From NCBI GenBank assembly GCA_963921795.1, contig OY997647.1, forward strand, positions 63,739,997 to 63,803,996: DNA of 64,000 nucleotides, given 5' to 3'. A program made the position numbers and the translations under genes. Shown one piece after another: positions 58,892 through 64,000 of this stretch. The notes under the pieces were generated by a model that did not search any database, had not been told where the DNA came from, and saw only the letters and a program-made list of their open reading frames with translations. This DNA comes from Nannobrachium achirus. Lineage: Eukaryota; Chordata; Actinopteri; Myctophiformes; Myctophidae. How positions within the stretch are numbered: position 1 is the first letter of the stretch; every line of letters begins with the position of its first letter.

Positions 58892-60430
58892 TATTCTGTT
58901 GATACAGGCTTTCAGCTGCGCGATAGAGAGGAGAAGTCCTAACAGTTGACCTGTTCAGGCAATAATACTCACAGATGAAGTGTTCCACTTCCAGAATCAG
59001 AAAGTATCCGTGATGATGATAATATCATTGTATAGTTTCCTCGCTGGCGTAATTGTCCAATGTCGACGTCATGATGCCTTTGTTTGCTTGTGCATCGCTG
59101 CCTGTCTCATTTGAAAGTGTCTGTGGTATATTTTAGTTGATACAAATTACAAAAGGTTTTGAAAGTGCGCGGTCCACTGCAGCCATCATCACTACACTTC
59201 TCACTAAACGTAAACAAAACAACATTGTCTGTCTGTGAATGCTCTTCCTGTTGTCCTTCACAATAAAGTGTCCCCCTTTACTTCTTCCCAATGTGTGACA
59301 TTTTACTCAGAAAAATAACAGGAAATAGGTGTAACAGAGGCAGCGCGATGACGGTCAGGCAGATTGACGTTCATTTGGACTGAGACTGTCAGTCGGAGGC
59401 TGACGGCCGGGTCCCCGCGGTTCATATATTATATAATTTGCAAAATACCCAGCGTAGCATTTGGGAAGGCACAGCCTACCCTGGCCTTATTGACCCGCCG
59501 CCTATGGGGTGGGGGTCCCCAGTTCATATATGATTATCAATCAATCAATCTGGTGTTTCATTCTTCATTCAGACTGGCTCACTGCAACTTGTCAGAGAGA
59601 TGCTGTGAACTTCTGGTCTCAGCTGTAAGCTCTCATCCCTCCCTAAGAGAGCTGGACCTGAGCTCCAACATGATGGTGAATGTTCCAGTCCTGGAGAACT
59701 GCAAGTGAGTAGACTTGAGCTGTGTCCATGTTAGTGCACTGAATGTGCAGTGTTTCCCTCATGTGTCTCTGAACAGAGTATTCACTCTGACACAAAGTCA
59801 CAAATAGATCTGTACATTCGTGTATTTAGTAGGGCTGTCAAATTTAACGTGATAATAACGAATTAGCGCCCATTCCTTTTAACGTGTGATCTGTATGCTG
59901 TGGTGTTTGAAACGTGGTCCGCTACCGTGGCTGTGAGTGCAAGGGCTCATCGGTGACATAGCGTTAAGGATAACACCTTCTAACGCTATGGACCAAAGTT
60001 AGAGAATGTAGAAATGTGTCCCTGCCATTATTTACACCCTGCAAAGTGTAAATAATAACTTAACTAGACTGCAGAGAGAACAGTTTAGTGCCTTAAAGAA
60101 ACTAGTACTTGTGGTTGAGAAATAACAAGACATAGCCTATCCAAGATAAATCTGCATAGTAAAGTTGCATCAAGAAGGGATAAAAGGAGAGTGGAGTTCT
60201 CTAGAGGTTAAGGTGGAGTCTGAGGAGGAGATGAAATCCAGACTGGGCAGCAGTCAGTACTGTATGTCTGGATGGGCTGCAGGACCAAGATAATGATAGG
60301 AGAAACACTGTAGTGTCAGCTAGTGGAGACGTTGTGTTAGACACTGAGACATTGATGCATTGTTGTTCTACTTCCTGCAGAGTGAAACATGGAGGAGAAG
60401 ATTGGCTTAATCCTCAACTCATTACCAGAT
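35430..60430 (+). CDS. nlrc3-like: NLRC3-like NLR (FISNA-NACHT-LRR), 12 coding exons, 3' end not found
   Basis: Predicted cytosolic NOD-like receptor of the expanded teleost NLRC3-like group; innate sensing or regulation is inferred from the family. Coding exons: 35430-35569, 36072-36176, 43466-43576, 45248-45352, 46540-46635, 51005-51115, 51769-51882, 52915-53015, 53481-55326, 56828-57004, 59573-59704, 60381-60430. All junctions have GT-AG and matching phases (phase 2 throughout, except phase 1 at 53015 and 60430), giving 3,088 nt with no stop. Order: short N-terminal repeats ([12 protein letters not shown]), a linker, FISNA, NACHT with Walker A GIAGIGKT and Walker B IFDGLDE, winged-helix and helical parts, two LRR exons, and the [15 protein letters not shown] linker that normally leads to PRY-SPRY. 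No PRY-SPRY exon is found here. The ATG at 35430 is the first in the exon. Confidence 0.8.
36072..36176 (+). CDS. nlrc3-like: NLRC3-like exon 3 (N-terminal repeat exon, 105 bp)
   Basis: Acceptor ATTCCAG, donor GTATGT, phase 2 on both sides. Encodes the [12 protein letters not shown] repeat with [11 protein letters not shown]. Confidence 0.7.
36461..36657 (+). repeat. DIRS left inverted terminal repeat with promoter-like elements
   Basis: Complementary to about 43059-43249 with few mismatches. Contains CACCGCCCCCG followed by TATATAAG (36590-36597), a plausible promoter of the element. Confidence 0.85.
36886..38811 (+). CDS. DIRS ORF1, gag-like protein (641 aa)
   Basis: The start ATG at 36886 ([12 protein letters not shown]) follows the terminal repeat by about 230 bp. 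Residues 17-66 carry cysteine pairs ([19 protein letters not shown]) like the N-terminal zinc motif of DIRS gag proteins. The middle (about 100-300) is rich in Pro, Ser and acidic residues. A more conserved, helix-prone block (about 340-560) follows, and the C-terminus is basic and Ser/Arg-rich. It probably coats the element RNA. The stop overlaps the first codon of the RT frame (GTGA at 38808-38811). Confidence 0.85.
   Translation: MAARRPTVSSLLARVPKKCGLPSCKGLIANEDTHPFCIVCMGVGHGLASLSPPAPATGVNCAECLQYDVPALEARCEIAAAGYGLHTTVSAGTLPDTSPRVPDSAVRHSAASRHVVRPPAASPSASFGSPVASGSAAPVSTAVSPTGSTGAVPKKRTCKTAHVVSPPATTWIVPPKEFHPLVVGDIPLSFSVPQLRAMRPPSPVSWHASDGDEPELEDYDMEELDTEGEYSEEDESSFPSGQGGGAARVVPHAEASTSAASSQAPSASLPPSMPAGARGAAAQDPDSIPMDELSVLERAAIRCGLELPLGDAPLGPRARIPLLGQDLESSPPRRMEKLPLVPGFAEALHSTWTTHKDPPKLPFLVDYRDSEKAGIPLCPPMDKLMAQSLVGSLKPNHERTGPGGRPPLNLAVGKKPPGFAIPFDDKQSSRVRNSYRSSALAARTMNATQLLLSSTRRLLSEMREVPDVLVEEMDKSLRMLMDLNVHAIEWLGHGMDYCIQAERARWLDKVQCPGSSGEETGKILQDLPGHPTFLMGGGLELLRQEVADKKITLELLGATTDPQVPRKEKRQGRSKAPGQADRGRSSSKQGKQNNPPRTPSSSSAGPPRTAAGAQARSQSRHPPRHGIPASSHKARGKPPRK
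38808..41639 (+). CDS. DIRS ORF2, reverse transcriptase-RNase H
   Basis: Frame open from 38808 (GTG) to the stop at 41637-41639, 943 codons. The first 300 or so are low complexity and may be a linker; the true initiation site is unclear because there is no obvious ATG near the ORF1 stop. [24 protein letters not shown] (39978 on), [23 protein letters not shown] and the catalytic YIDDW (about 40335-40349). RNase [12 protein letters not shown] (40824 on), [28 protein letters not shown] and [16 protein letters not shown]. The C-terminal part ([17 protein letters not shown] ... DAFAYEWP) is the extension that follows RNase H in DIRS elements. Catalytic residues look intact. Confidence 0.9.
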   Translation: MTLDSGGVPLKFQGTPPCKRRRLDNTNYVSHAKKSMFIPPLCSPPVPVIKSVLMKQCLFISNPPALLQTTPFCMNLTSVEKSRLEFLSTQIISLPPVMQTGYKQNISLCKMFPDKLIPIHSGIVSLVCNTPLSPPSGTVMPTLVQDRSLVLASGKKPTHITQGRPRLPARKHIKALAQVININTIPRAGDYVTYAMNPVPRAPRCVSHVLLTSEASWRSRVRPSPDTEISVPETETLFPPVTPRLPARRSRVRPPPDTEISVPETETLFPPVTPRLPARRLADTDTCPDMEPFPPGPVVPLRRYNPKASPLLSNTLAQCAEQWKRCNPNHWVFRTVTRGYRLQFAKKPSLSSKVIYTRARGLKADALREEISSLLRKGAIVELSRDQSRLGFWSRYFLVQKKGGGLRPIMDLRALNKHLKKFKFRMLTSESLMKSVRQGDFHCSVDLKDAYQHVLIYPPHRKFLRFAFEGRLYEYTVLPFGLSLSPRVFVKVTEAAIAPLRHQGVRLANYIDDWMISAASCSEVARHTNLVLSHLKALGFNVNFGKSMLLPSQQISFIGISLDSATMSARLSPERVDRFLACLGSFRLNQVVRYKECMKLTGLMASAVQLLRLGRFHMRPFQRWSLALRIPSLQGYRKVTVSQVCMDALVPWRDQALLTSGVSMGEVVSRKVITTDASRSGWGATHEGRSARGLWTQAMLEYHINYLELMAIYLALKHFEPFLRGCHVLVRTDNTAALYYLNKQGGLSSRTLDQLAREMTLWCLPRLRSIRASHVPGLQNGGADLLSRGEPRYEDWSLHPAVVRQIFSRFGRPRVDLFASQENAKCPLYFSVRGPSPLGMDAFAYEWPQGLLYVFPPLELILPTLERIRCSNQEVLLVTPSRGVWRSLITPLLSQPPWRLPLLRDLLRQAGDEIFHPDPRGLDLWVWPVRGRTCLQQASHRWL
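39459..39644 (+). repeat. 93-bp in-frame duplication inside DIRS ORF2
   Basis: GAGGTCACGTGTTCGTCCC through CCGCGCCTTCCGGC occurs twice in tandem. 93 is a multiple of three, so both open frames survive. Confidence 0.93.
41630..42640 (+). CDS. DIRS tyrosine recombinase (336 aa from first Met)
   Basis: ATG at 41630 overlaps the end of ORF2 by ten bases, in another frame. The N-terminal SAM-like core-binding part has [18 protein letters not shown] and [12 protein letters not shown]. The catalytic part has Arg in [10 protein letters not shown], the HSTRG (HxxR) box at about 42460 and Tyr in [10 protein letters not shown] near the C-terminus. This enzyme integrates the circular DNA copy. The frame is open far upstream (to 38495), so the start could also be by fusion or frameshift from upstream. 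All catalytic residues are present. Confidence 0.9.
   Translation: MVVATIQSARAPSTRAVYDGRWNAFLDWCELQEPPVVAHIASAQKVLDFLQDRLDLGLAFSTLRGYLAAIDACHLGVAGKGLSKIPEVVQFMHGVDHLRPVTRALFPVWDLQVVLEGLCKAPFEPIGRTSLKHLSFKTALLLALSTAKRVSDLHALSVSPDCMRFLNNDSKVLLKPHLSFIPKNRVVPKEPVVLTAFHPPPFASEEDRRLHCLCPVRALKAYCDRTVDSRSTSQLFVVMNARQRKAVSKPTLSRWLVDAIRLAYTRSGSEVPEALKAHSTRGVSTSWALSKGVSIEEICAAANWSSPSTFATYYHLDVAPSAMAHTVLGAAALPTM
42941..43033 (+). repeat. DIRS internal complementary region
   Basis: Complement of both element ends joined together: 42941-42979 matches the left end and 42977-43033 the right end. In DIRS1 models this region templates completion of the termini and circle formation. Confidence 0.93.
43059..43249 (-). 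repeat. DIRS right inverted terminal repeat
   Basis: Reverse complement of 36461-36657, including CCCGCAGGGCTTATATACAC and TTTGTGATTGACAGCCCTAC. Confidence 0.88.
43466..43576 (+). CDS. nlrc3-like: NLRC3-like exon 4 (repeat exon, 111 bp)
   Basis: Acceptor TGATTCCAG, donor GTATGT, phase 2/2. Encodes [20 protein letters not shown] and [15 protein letters not shown]. Confidence 0.72.
43735..43850 (+). pseudogene. hAT/ZMYM1-like transposase fragment, copy 1
   Basis: CAGTCCTCAGATTTGGACCT encodes [20 protein letters not shown], resembling the LQ-x-x-DLDL...A...V helix of ZMYM1-like/DUF4371 transposases. Copies at 45960-46080 and 49318-49410 come from the tandem duplication of this intron. Confidence 0.5.
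43966..44022. repeat. (AAAAG)n microsatellite
   Basis: About 11 AAAAG units. The same tract of different length occurs in each duplicated intron unit (36310, 46198, 50025, 51302). Confidence 0.95.
44143..45050. mobile_element. Non-autonomous hAT element, 908 bp, perfect 8-bp TSD
   Basis: Begins CAGTGTTGTACCCGAACGCG and ends AGTGAACTTTCCCAACACTG, flanked by CCTAACAC on both sides (44135-44142, 45051-45058). Many GAAC/GTTC (CGTTCG, GAACTAG) subterminal motifs. A dispersed hairpin lies inside at 44494-44568. No transposase frame. Confidence 0.93.
44494..44568. repeat. Dispersed hairpin copy inside hAT element
   Basis: GAAAATAGCTGATCTGCAAG ... CTTGTAGATCAGCTATTTT, centre GTCGCATCCACGAGAC. Confidence 0.87.
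45248..45352 (+). CDS. nlrc3-like: NLRC3-like exon 5 (repeat exon, 105 bp)
   Basis: Acceptor GATTCCAG, donor GTATGT, phase 2/2. Same repeat peptide, lacking two codons relative to exon 4. Confidence 0.72.
45915..46085 (+). pseudogene. hAT/ZMYM1-like transposase fragment, copy 2
   Basis: Longest of the three copies: [20 protein letters not shown] then [20 protein letters not shown]. Open in this copy but isolated. Confidence 0.5.
46097..46237. repeat. (AGAT)n and (AAAAG)n microsatellites
   Basis: About 17 AGAT units (46097-46167), then AAAAG units from 46198. Confidence 0.96.
46540..46635 (+). CDS. nlrc3-like: NLRC3-like exon 6 (repeat exon with shifted acceptor, 96 bp)
   Basis: The usual acceptor ATTCCAG is deleted (ATGATTCTTCACCACAG). 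The CAG inside the former exon, ending at 46539, can serve as acceptor and keeps phase 2, trimming five codons. Donor GTATGT. Confidence 0.6.
46795..49060. mobile_element. Harbinger-like TIR transposon, 2.27 kb, non-autonomous
   Basis: Perfect 17-bp ends AGGCCCTCATTTATCAA and complement. Compared with the paralogous intron at 45504-45520 the sequence is an insertion near ACTCAG. The end sequence CCTCATTTATCAA recalls fish PIF-Harbinger elements, though no clear 3-bp target duplication is seen. No transposase or Myb frame is recognisable. It contains a nested element (48129-48882). Confidence 0.78.
48129..48882. mobile_element. Nested TIR element (AGGCCGGCTTTACACTGC)
   Basis: 18-bp inverted ends at 48129-48146 and 48865-48882. 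The body has diverged inverted copies of ATCNGATTTG/CAGATCTGA. It sits within the 46795-49060 element, so it is younger. Confidence 0.8.
49290..49410 (+). pseudogene. hAT/ZMYM1-like transposase fragment, copy 3
   Basis: CAGTCCTCAGATTTGGACCT again, encoding [20 protein letters not shown]. Diverged copy. Confidence 0.45.
50025..50135. repeat. Polypurine (GAAAA/GGAGA)n tract
   Basis: GAAAAGA units grade into about 14 GAGGA units and back. All-purine on the plus strand for over 100 bp. Confidence 0.95.
50195..50742. mobile_element. Non-autonomous hAT element, 548 bp, perfect 8-bp TSD
   Basis: Ends CAGAGCCG and CGGCGCTG, flanked by CAAGTAAT on both sides (50187-50194, 50743-50750). The uninterrupted paralogous site (ACAAGTAATGCTGTTACTG) is at 51407. 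No transposase. Confidence 0.88.
51005..51115 (+). CDS. nlrc3-like: NLRC3-like exon 7 (repeat exon, 111 bp)
   Basis: Acceptor GATTCCAG, donor GTATGT, phase 2/2. Same repeat peptide as exon 4, with CAGCACAG in place of CACCACAG. Confidence 0.72.
51669..51757. repeat. (TG)n microsatellite abutting exon 8 acceptor
   Basis: About 44 TG units ending 12 bases before the exon. It replaces the usual TTTTTTTATG polypyrimidine tract before ATTCCAG. Confidence 0.97.
51769..51882 (+). CDS. nlrc3-like: NLRC3-like exon 8 (last repeat exon, 114 bp)
   Basis: Acceptor GATTCCAG, donor GTAAGA. Encodes the [20 protein letters not shown] version, closest to the canonical N-terminal repeat of fish NLRC3-like proteins. 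Phase 2. Confidence 0.78.
51883..52914 (+). other. Intron, no recognised elements
   Basis: About 1 kb with AT-rich patches. The piece ACTGTACTTTTCCTATGCAA near 52270 resembles 4440-4480 in the left palindrome-arm insertion. Otherwise nothing seen. Confidence 0.5.
52915..53015 (+). CDS. nlrc3-like: NLRC3-like exon 9 (linker before FISNA)
   Basis: Acceptor GTCTCCACAG, donor GTAAGA. Basic, Ser/Thr-rich ([18 protein letters not shown]...). Converts phase 2 to phase 1, matching the NACHT exon. Confidence 0.68.
53318..53354. repeat. Dispersed hairpin, degenerate copy
   Basis: CAGATCAGCTTGTAAGCTTG then TAGATCTGCTATTTTCTG, in the intron before the NACHT exon. Confidence 0.6.
53481..55326 (+). CDS. 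nlrc3-like: NLRC3-like FISNA-NACHT exon (1,846 bp)
   Basis: Acceptor CTTCTCATAG, phase 1 in. Donor GTTAGT at 55327, phase 2 out. FISNA (about 53490-53740: [18 protein letters not shown] ... HEVWQLE), then NACHT with Walker A GIAGIGKT (53762-53785), [10 protein letters not shown], Walker [13 protein letters not shown] (53975-54010), the [16 protein letters not shown] sensor-1 region, and the winged-helix and helical parts ending DLDKY...[14 protein letters not shown]. Walker residues are intact, so ATP binding is plausible. The frame runs to a stop at 55340 if unspliced, after RLVVM. Length and ending match the single large NACHT exon of fish NLRC3-like genes. Confidence 0.93.
55562..55725. 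repeat. 24-bp minisatellite, ~7 copies
   Basis: TTAGATACTGTGATGTCATT + TATA, repeated about seven times in the intron after the NACHT exon. Confidence 0.96.
55726..56827 (+). other. Intron before LRR exon
   Basis: The stretch from about 56470 to 56827 (GGTGCTCTGCCTC ... CTTATTTAATCTGC) is duplicated at 63436-63777 before the downstream LRR exon. A short (AAT)n tract lies at 56313-56340. The rest is unassigned. Confidence 0.7.
56828..57004 (+). CDS. nlrc3-like: NLRC3-like LRR exon (177 bp)
   Basis: Acceptor TTTACAG, donor GTAAGA, phase 2/2. Ribonuclease-inhibitor type repeat: [38 protein letters not shown]. Nearly identical to 63778-63954. Confidence 0.9.
57092..58154. mobile_element. Foldback hairpin element, 1.06 kb
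   Basis: Ends AGTCCGGGA and TCCCGGACT. The arms pair along nearly the whole length around a core near 57600-57640 (GTGATGACTCATCAC). No ORF. It shares arm segments (CTGAATCCATTG...GCATTTGTTTT) with 13728-14418. Located in the LRR-LRR intron. Confidence 0.9.
58241..58311. repeat. Dispersed hairpin copy, plus nearby half copy
   Basis: AAAATAGCTGATCTACAAGC ... GCTTGTAGATCAGCAATTTT. A half copy (GAAAATAGCAGATCTACAAG) follows at 58499-58524. Confidence 0.87.
58812..58889. repeat. (CA)n microsatellite
   Basis: About 37 CA units after GCGCGCG. Confidence 0.97.
59573..59704 (+). CDS. nlrc3-like: NLRC3-like LRR exon (132 bp, short)
   Basis: Acceptor CATTCAG, donor GTGAGT, phase 2/2. [20 protein letters not shown] and [13 protein letters not shown]. 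It is one repeat shorter than the 177-bp type; this shorter form commonly ends the LRR series in the family. Confidence 0.85.
59705..60380 (+). other. Intron
   Basis: Nothing recognised apart from AAATTTAACGTGATAATAAC-like degenerate repeat sequence near 59840. Confidence 0.5.
60381..60430 (+). CDS. nlrc3-like: NLRC3-like pre-PRY-SPRY linker exon (50 bp)
   Basis: Acceptor TTCCTGCAG, donor GTGAGT. Encodes [16 protein letters not shown], the conserved linker joining LRR to PRY-SPRY in fish NLRC3-like proteins. Leaves phase 1. No PRY-SPRY exon follows within the window. Confidence 0.8.
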
Positions 60431-60639
60431 GTGAGTATCTGTCACACCCACCAGTTCACCTGGTTTTCACCTTAGCACCACCCACCACCCACAAGTGTAC
60501 CAGGTTTTCACCTTAGCACCACCCACCTGAACCAGTCCCTCCTCCTCCTCCTACAACAAGACCACCCACCTGTCCTAATCCCTCCTCCTCCTCATGACAG
60601 TACTGCCCATGGCTCTTCCCAGTTGTTTACAAAATGCTC

Positions 60640-60900
60640 TAGAACAGTGATTGTAAACCTGGGGTCTGGGGACCCCCAGGGGTCCTTGAGGGAGTTCCAA
60701 AGGGTCCAAGGCAAAATGTGTTTAGTGTCAAATTCAGTGTAACCAGTTGAAACCTATATACAGATTGGCTATTTGAAAATAGCAGATCTACAAGCTCATG
60801 TGACACGATTGTAGATCTGCTATTTTCAAATGCATAATTGGATTAATCTGGTTACACTGATTTAGCTATTCTCTGTTTTCAATTCATCTTGGGGATTCTT
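60640..60900. mobile_element. hAT-like MITE remnant with dispersed hairpin
   Basis: ACAGTGATTGTAAACCTGGG + GTCTGGGGACCCCCAGGGGT is a typical hAT MITE left end. Inside, at 60775-60827, lies the hairpin GAAAATAGCAGATCTACAAG ... TGTAGATCTGCTATTTTC (53 bp). Confidence 0.7.
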
Positions 60901-61935
60901 CCCCCTTTTCCTCTCTACATTTTAATTTGGTTTTAGTTTACATGAAAAGGTTTAAGAACAAGGTTCGATATATGGCACTCAATCAACACCTATAACTTTT
61001 AGCCTATGGGATATAGGCTTTAAAAACTGTGCTCTCATTTTGTACATTCATTGGAGCCATCTCCACCATTCTATTTCCTAAAAAATATATTTATTTTCAC
61101 CTAGGAGTACTTCATGTCCATAGCTGATAAGTGTTGAGTGTATTAGGCAATTCAAAAACACGTCAACTGGCTCTAGCCTCTATCTATGCCCAAACAGTGT
61201 AACTCGAGTGGGTCCCGTCTGGTCGGCAATGTCCAATTTTCTTATTCTTATGAAAAATGTAGCAAATCCCAAGTTTACTTGTGTTGGGCTAAGATAGTGA
61301 AGCAGTGATCATCAAACACACGAAGGGGGAGAGGGCTGAGGGAATCAACCTGTCTTTGTAAACACAATTCAACCATTGATCTCATTTGTCAGTGTCAACT
61401 GGTAAAGTGTGAAATGTTTGATAGCTGTCAGCAGCATCTGGGCACAGAGCATAGAGCAACCTGGCGTTTCTCTGCCCACAAAGGTTGTACTAATATAATG
61501 AAATGATGAAGAGGGGAGGTGCGTGGGTGGGTTCGATTATATTACGTTAGTTAATCGCTCTTTTTGGATTGGCACTTTTTACCCCCAAGGTTTCATCCTC
61601 CAGGAAGAAACCCAAATACAAAGGGAATACATAATTGCTCATAACAACCACACCAGGGGGTCTAATGAAATACTGTCAACCTCCTAGACTCATGAAAACC
61701 AGAAAAAGAAAACTATGGCACCACCTCTTTAACATTTCATAAACTATTACAGGGATCTTCAACATTTTCAGGCCAAGGAACCCTTAGTTGAGAGAGAGAC
61801 AAAGCAGGGACCCCCACAACCTTGTCATAGATTCCATATGTTTCCATAAGTGTATTTTGGATTTGTGTAAATTTGAGTTTTCAGATATTTAATCACTTGA
61901 ACTGTCAATACTTAATAAACTTGACCTTTGACCTG
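60901..61935. other. Unassigned sequence
   Basis: No ORF with a domain. The stretch 61740-61830 (GATCTTCAACATTTTCAGGCC...GGGACCCCCAC) looks like another worn MITE. No sign of a PRY-SPRY exon on either strand. Confidence 0.5.
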
Positions 61936-61936
61936 C

Positions 61937-61937
<1 letters not shown>

Positions 61938-62032
<95 letters not shown>

Positions 62033-62048
62033 TGTTTGTGTGTGTGTA
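61938..62048. repeat. (TG)n microsatellite
   Basis: About 50 TG units with TTTG breaks at the end. Confidence 0.97.
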
Positions 62049-62149
62049 CCCGTTCTTACTACCCAGTGAGCACCGGAAATAGTTTTTAACCAACAGAGTG
62101 AGGACATTTTTGGAAAGTGAGGACTAAGTTGCGGTCCTCACTAAATTTA

Positions 62150-62260
62150 GGGGTTGTGTTAAGGGTTAGGGTTAGAGTTAGAGTCAGGATTAGGGGTTAG
62201 GTTTAGGGTTAGGGGTTAGGGTAAGGCCACAGGACTTGCATAAAAATGAATGGAAGTCAG
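62150..62260. repeat. Telomere-like GGGTTAG patch, second copy
   Basis: Degenerate GGGTTAG units ending GGGTAAGGCCACAGGACTTG and a following ATAAAAATGAATGGAAGTC, as at 23214-23325. Confidence 0.8.
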
Positions 62261-62315
62261 TGCGCGCTCATGAGTGTGTTTTGTATTTAATGTTTCTGTG
62301 TTGTTTTCTCATCAG

Positions 62316-62838
62316 ATTTCCAGAGTTTAACAGGGAGGAACATGAAGATCCTGGAGACATTCCTGGGAGATCCTGTATATTTCCTCTCTGACTTCCCAGA
62401 AGCTGCTATGAAAGAATCCATGGAGAGTAAAAATGTCCACTTGGACCTCTTTGTCCGCTTCCTTCATGGCCTCTCTGTGAAGTCAAACCGGAGTCTGTTG
62501 GGAAGCCTATTGGAACAGACAAAGCGCAGTCCATGGGAGATCCAGAAAGCCACCAACAACCTGAGGGAGTTGTTAAAAGATGCCTCTCCTGACAGATGTG
62601 TCAACATCTTCCGCTGTTTGATGGAGATGAACGACCACTCATTACATCAGGAGATCCAACAGTACCTGAAGTCAGAGAACAGAACAGAGAAACTGTCTGA
62701 GACCCTGTGTTCAGCTCTGGCCGTCATACTGCAGACATCAGAGGAGGTTCTGGATGAGTTGGACCTGGACAAATACACCACATCAGAGGAGGGGCGAAGG
62801 AGACTGATCCCAGCTGTGAGGAACTGCAGGAAGGCTCG
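62316..62838 (+). CDS. Truncated NLRC3-like NACHT-tail exon (paralogue)
   Basis: A strong acceptor (TTGTTTTCTCATCAG) precedes FQSLTGRN, then [20 protein letters not shown] and the helical region to [14 protein letters not shown]. The donor GTTAGT at 62839 gives phase 2. Homologous to the last 180 codons or so of the exon 53481-55326; FISNA, Walker A and Walker B are absent. Entry is phase 1, the same phase as the exit of the 60381-60430 exon. It may be a decayed second gene, or could splice onto the upstream gene. Confidence 0.7.
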
Positions 62839-63777
62839 GTTAGTAGTCATGTAGTCTCACGTGGCCAGACTGTTGACTCCCACGATTTGCAAAAGCTCCG
62901 TCATACAGTTTGGGGCAAAGGAGGTCTTTGGATGAGTGGAAGTGAAGCCTCCTCCACACTTTCACAAATCACAACCTCCACCCCTCATTTCTCACATGCC
63001 CCTCTTCTAGCGCCACCATGAGGTTGCCGACCTGGCGATCGCTTATCTCCCGATTAGAGAGTCTTTCTGGTTTTATATAGTGTATATATAAAACGATTCG
63101 TCAACGACTCTCATTAGCTTTTGCTGAACTGATGCCACTGGTCATAGTTTTAGTCATCATATCTTAGTTTTTATTTAGTTTTGTCAGTGAGAAAAGGTAG
63201 TTGTCGAAAAGTTTTCGTCAGTTTTATTTTTATTAGTTTATTTGTGGTGTTCAGAAAAAAAAAAAGCAAACAACTATTTGCACCGCATTGGATATTTGCT
63301 ATCTCTGTACCTGTGATGCTCTGTGTGGGAGCTTCACTGGTATTTCCTGCTTCTGTCTCTTGTCTCTTCACATAACCTCCATATTGTAGCTTATGAAATG
63401 TTTGAATATTGGGGGAAATGCAAACTAACGTTGTGTCGGTGCTCCGCCTCGAAGCCAGATCAAAGCTTGCAGCTGTGGCCCAGCTTGAGGAGACAGGGAT
63501 GAGAAATAGAGAGACTGAATGCTGGTCTCTAGCAGCTTGTTTGTAAAGCTTTTACACAGTCTCATTTCACACCTGGTTGAAAGCTTTAATATAAAATGTT
63601 TTATCTTCCTCCGTACAGTCATTCTGTGCTGTCAAGTGGTGTTGTCTATTCCACACTCCGCTCCACTAAACACTGTTTATGACTGGATAACTAGATAGGA
63701 GATCTTTTATTTAACTCCCATGACCATAGCAGTGTATAATTTGTTTTGATAATCTCTTATTTAATCTGCATTTACAG
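62839..63777 (+). other. Intron of the partial paralogue
   Basis: 62940-63135 resembles the palindrome-arm sequence at 3655-3760 (CAACCTCCACCCCTC, TTATCTCCCGATTAG). 63436-63777 duplicates 56470-56827. Confidence 0.65.
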
Positions 63778-63954
63778 ACTTGTTGGCTGTAACCTCAGAC
63801 AGACAGAGGTTGAAGTTGTGGCTTCAGCTCTCAGCTCTAATCCTTCCCATTTGAGAGAATTGGACCTCAGTGAAAACGACCTGAACGACTCAGGACTAGT
63901 GGAGCTGCTCTGTGAAGGACTGAAGAGTCTGCACTGTAGGCTGGAGATTCTACG
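63778..63954 (+). CDS. LRR exon of the partial paralogue (177 bp)
   Basis: Acceptor TTTACAG, donor GTAAGA, phase 2/2. [40 protein letters not shown]. Differs from 56828-57004 at only a few bases. The gene continues beyond the window. Confidence 0.88.
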
Positions 63955-64000
63955 GTAAGATTCATTTACCTGATTTATATTGATCACTTCTGTAATAGGC

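Overview
The window looks like teleost fish DNA. It holds spliced NLR genes of the fish-specific NLRC3-like type (FISNA-NACHT, LRR exons of 177 bp), a DIRS-type tyrosine-recombinase retrotransposon, many hAT and Harbinger-like DNA transposons, tRNA-derived SINEs and very dense long (CA/TG)n tracts. The species cannot be named from sequence alone.

Layout. 1-1838: a 57-bp minisatellite, a small inverted repeat and a duplicated repeat unit. 1839-13478: one hAT transposon on the minus strand with a 14-bp TIR and a perfect 8-bp target duplication. Its broken ZBED-type transposase has two exons, and the 9-kb intron between them holds a giant imperfect palindrome (about 3488-11815) whose apex is a higher-order minisatellite. 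13480-21100: hairpin elements, SINEs, minisatellites and a 2-kb palindrome. 21900-29240: a threefold tandem segmental repeat with long TG tracts and tRNA-Gly remnants, interrupted by two minisatellites at 23.99-25.15 kb.

30.4-60.4 kb: an NLRC3-like gene on the plus strand. I infer a TATA box at 31015, a 5' untranslated exon ending at 31141, a coding exon with ATG at 35430, five amplified copies of a symmetric phase-2 exon of 96-111 bp, two further N-terminal exons, one large FISNA-NACHT exon (53481-55326), two LRR exons and a short exon that normally precedes PRY-SPRY. All twelve coding exons join in a single open frame of 3,088 nt with matching splice phases. No PRY-SPRY exon follows; instead a truncated NACHT-tail exon (62316-62838) and another LRR exon (63778-63954) occur, probably a partial downstream paralogue or a continuation.

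The NLR introns are full of transposons. A structurally complete DIRS element (36441-43291) has gag-like, RT-RNase H and tyrosine recombinase frames, inverted terminal repeats and the internal complementary region. hAT elements with exact 8-bp target duplications lie at 44143-45050 and 50195-50742, and a Harbinger-like element at 46795-49060. Another hAT element (30434-31004) inserted two bases upstream of the inferred TATA box. A dispersed hairpin of about 75 bp with a conserved core (GCAGATCTACAAGCTCACAA) recurs at a dozen or more places and is the best candidate for an undescribed repeat family here.
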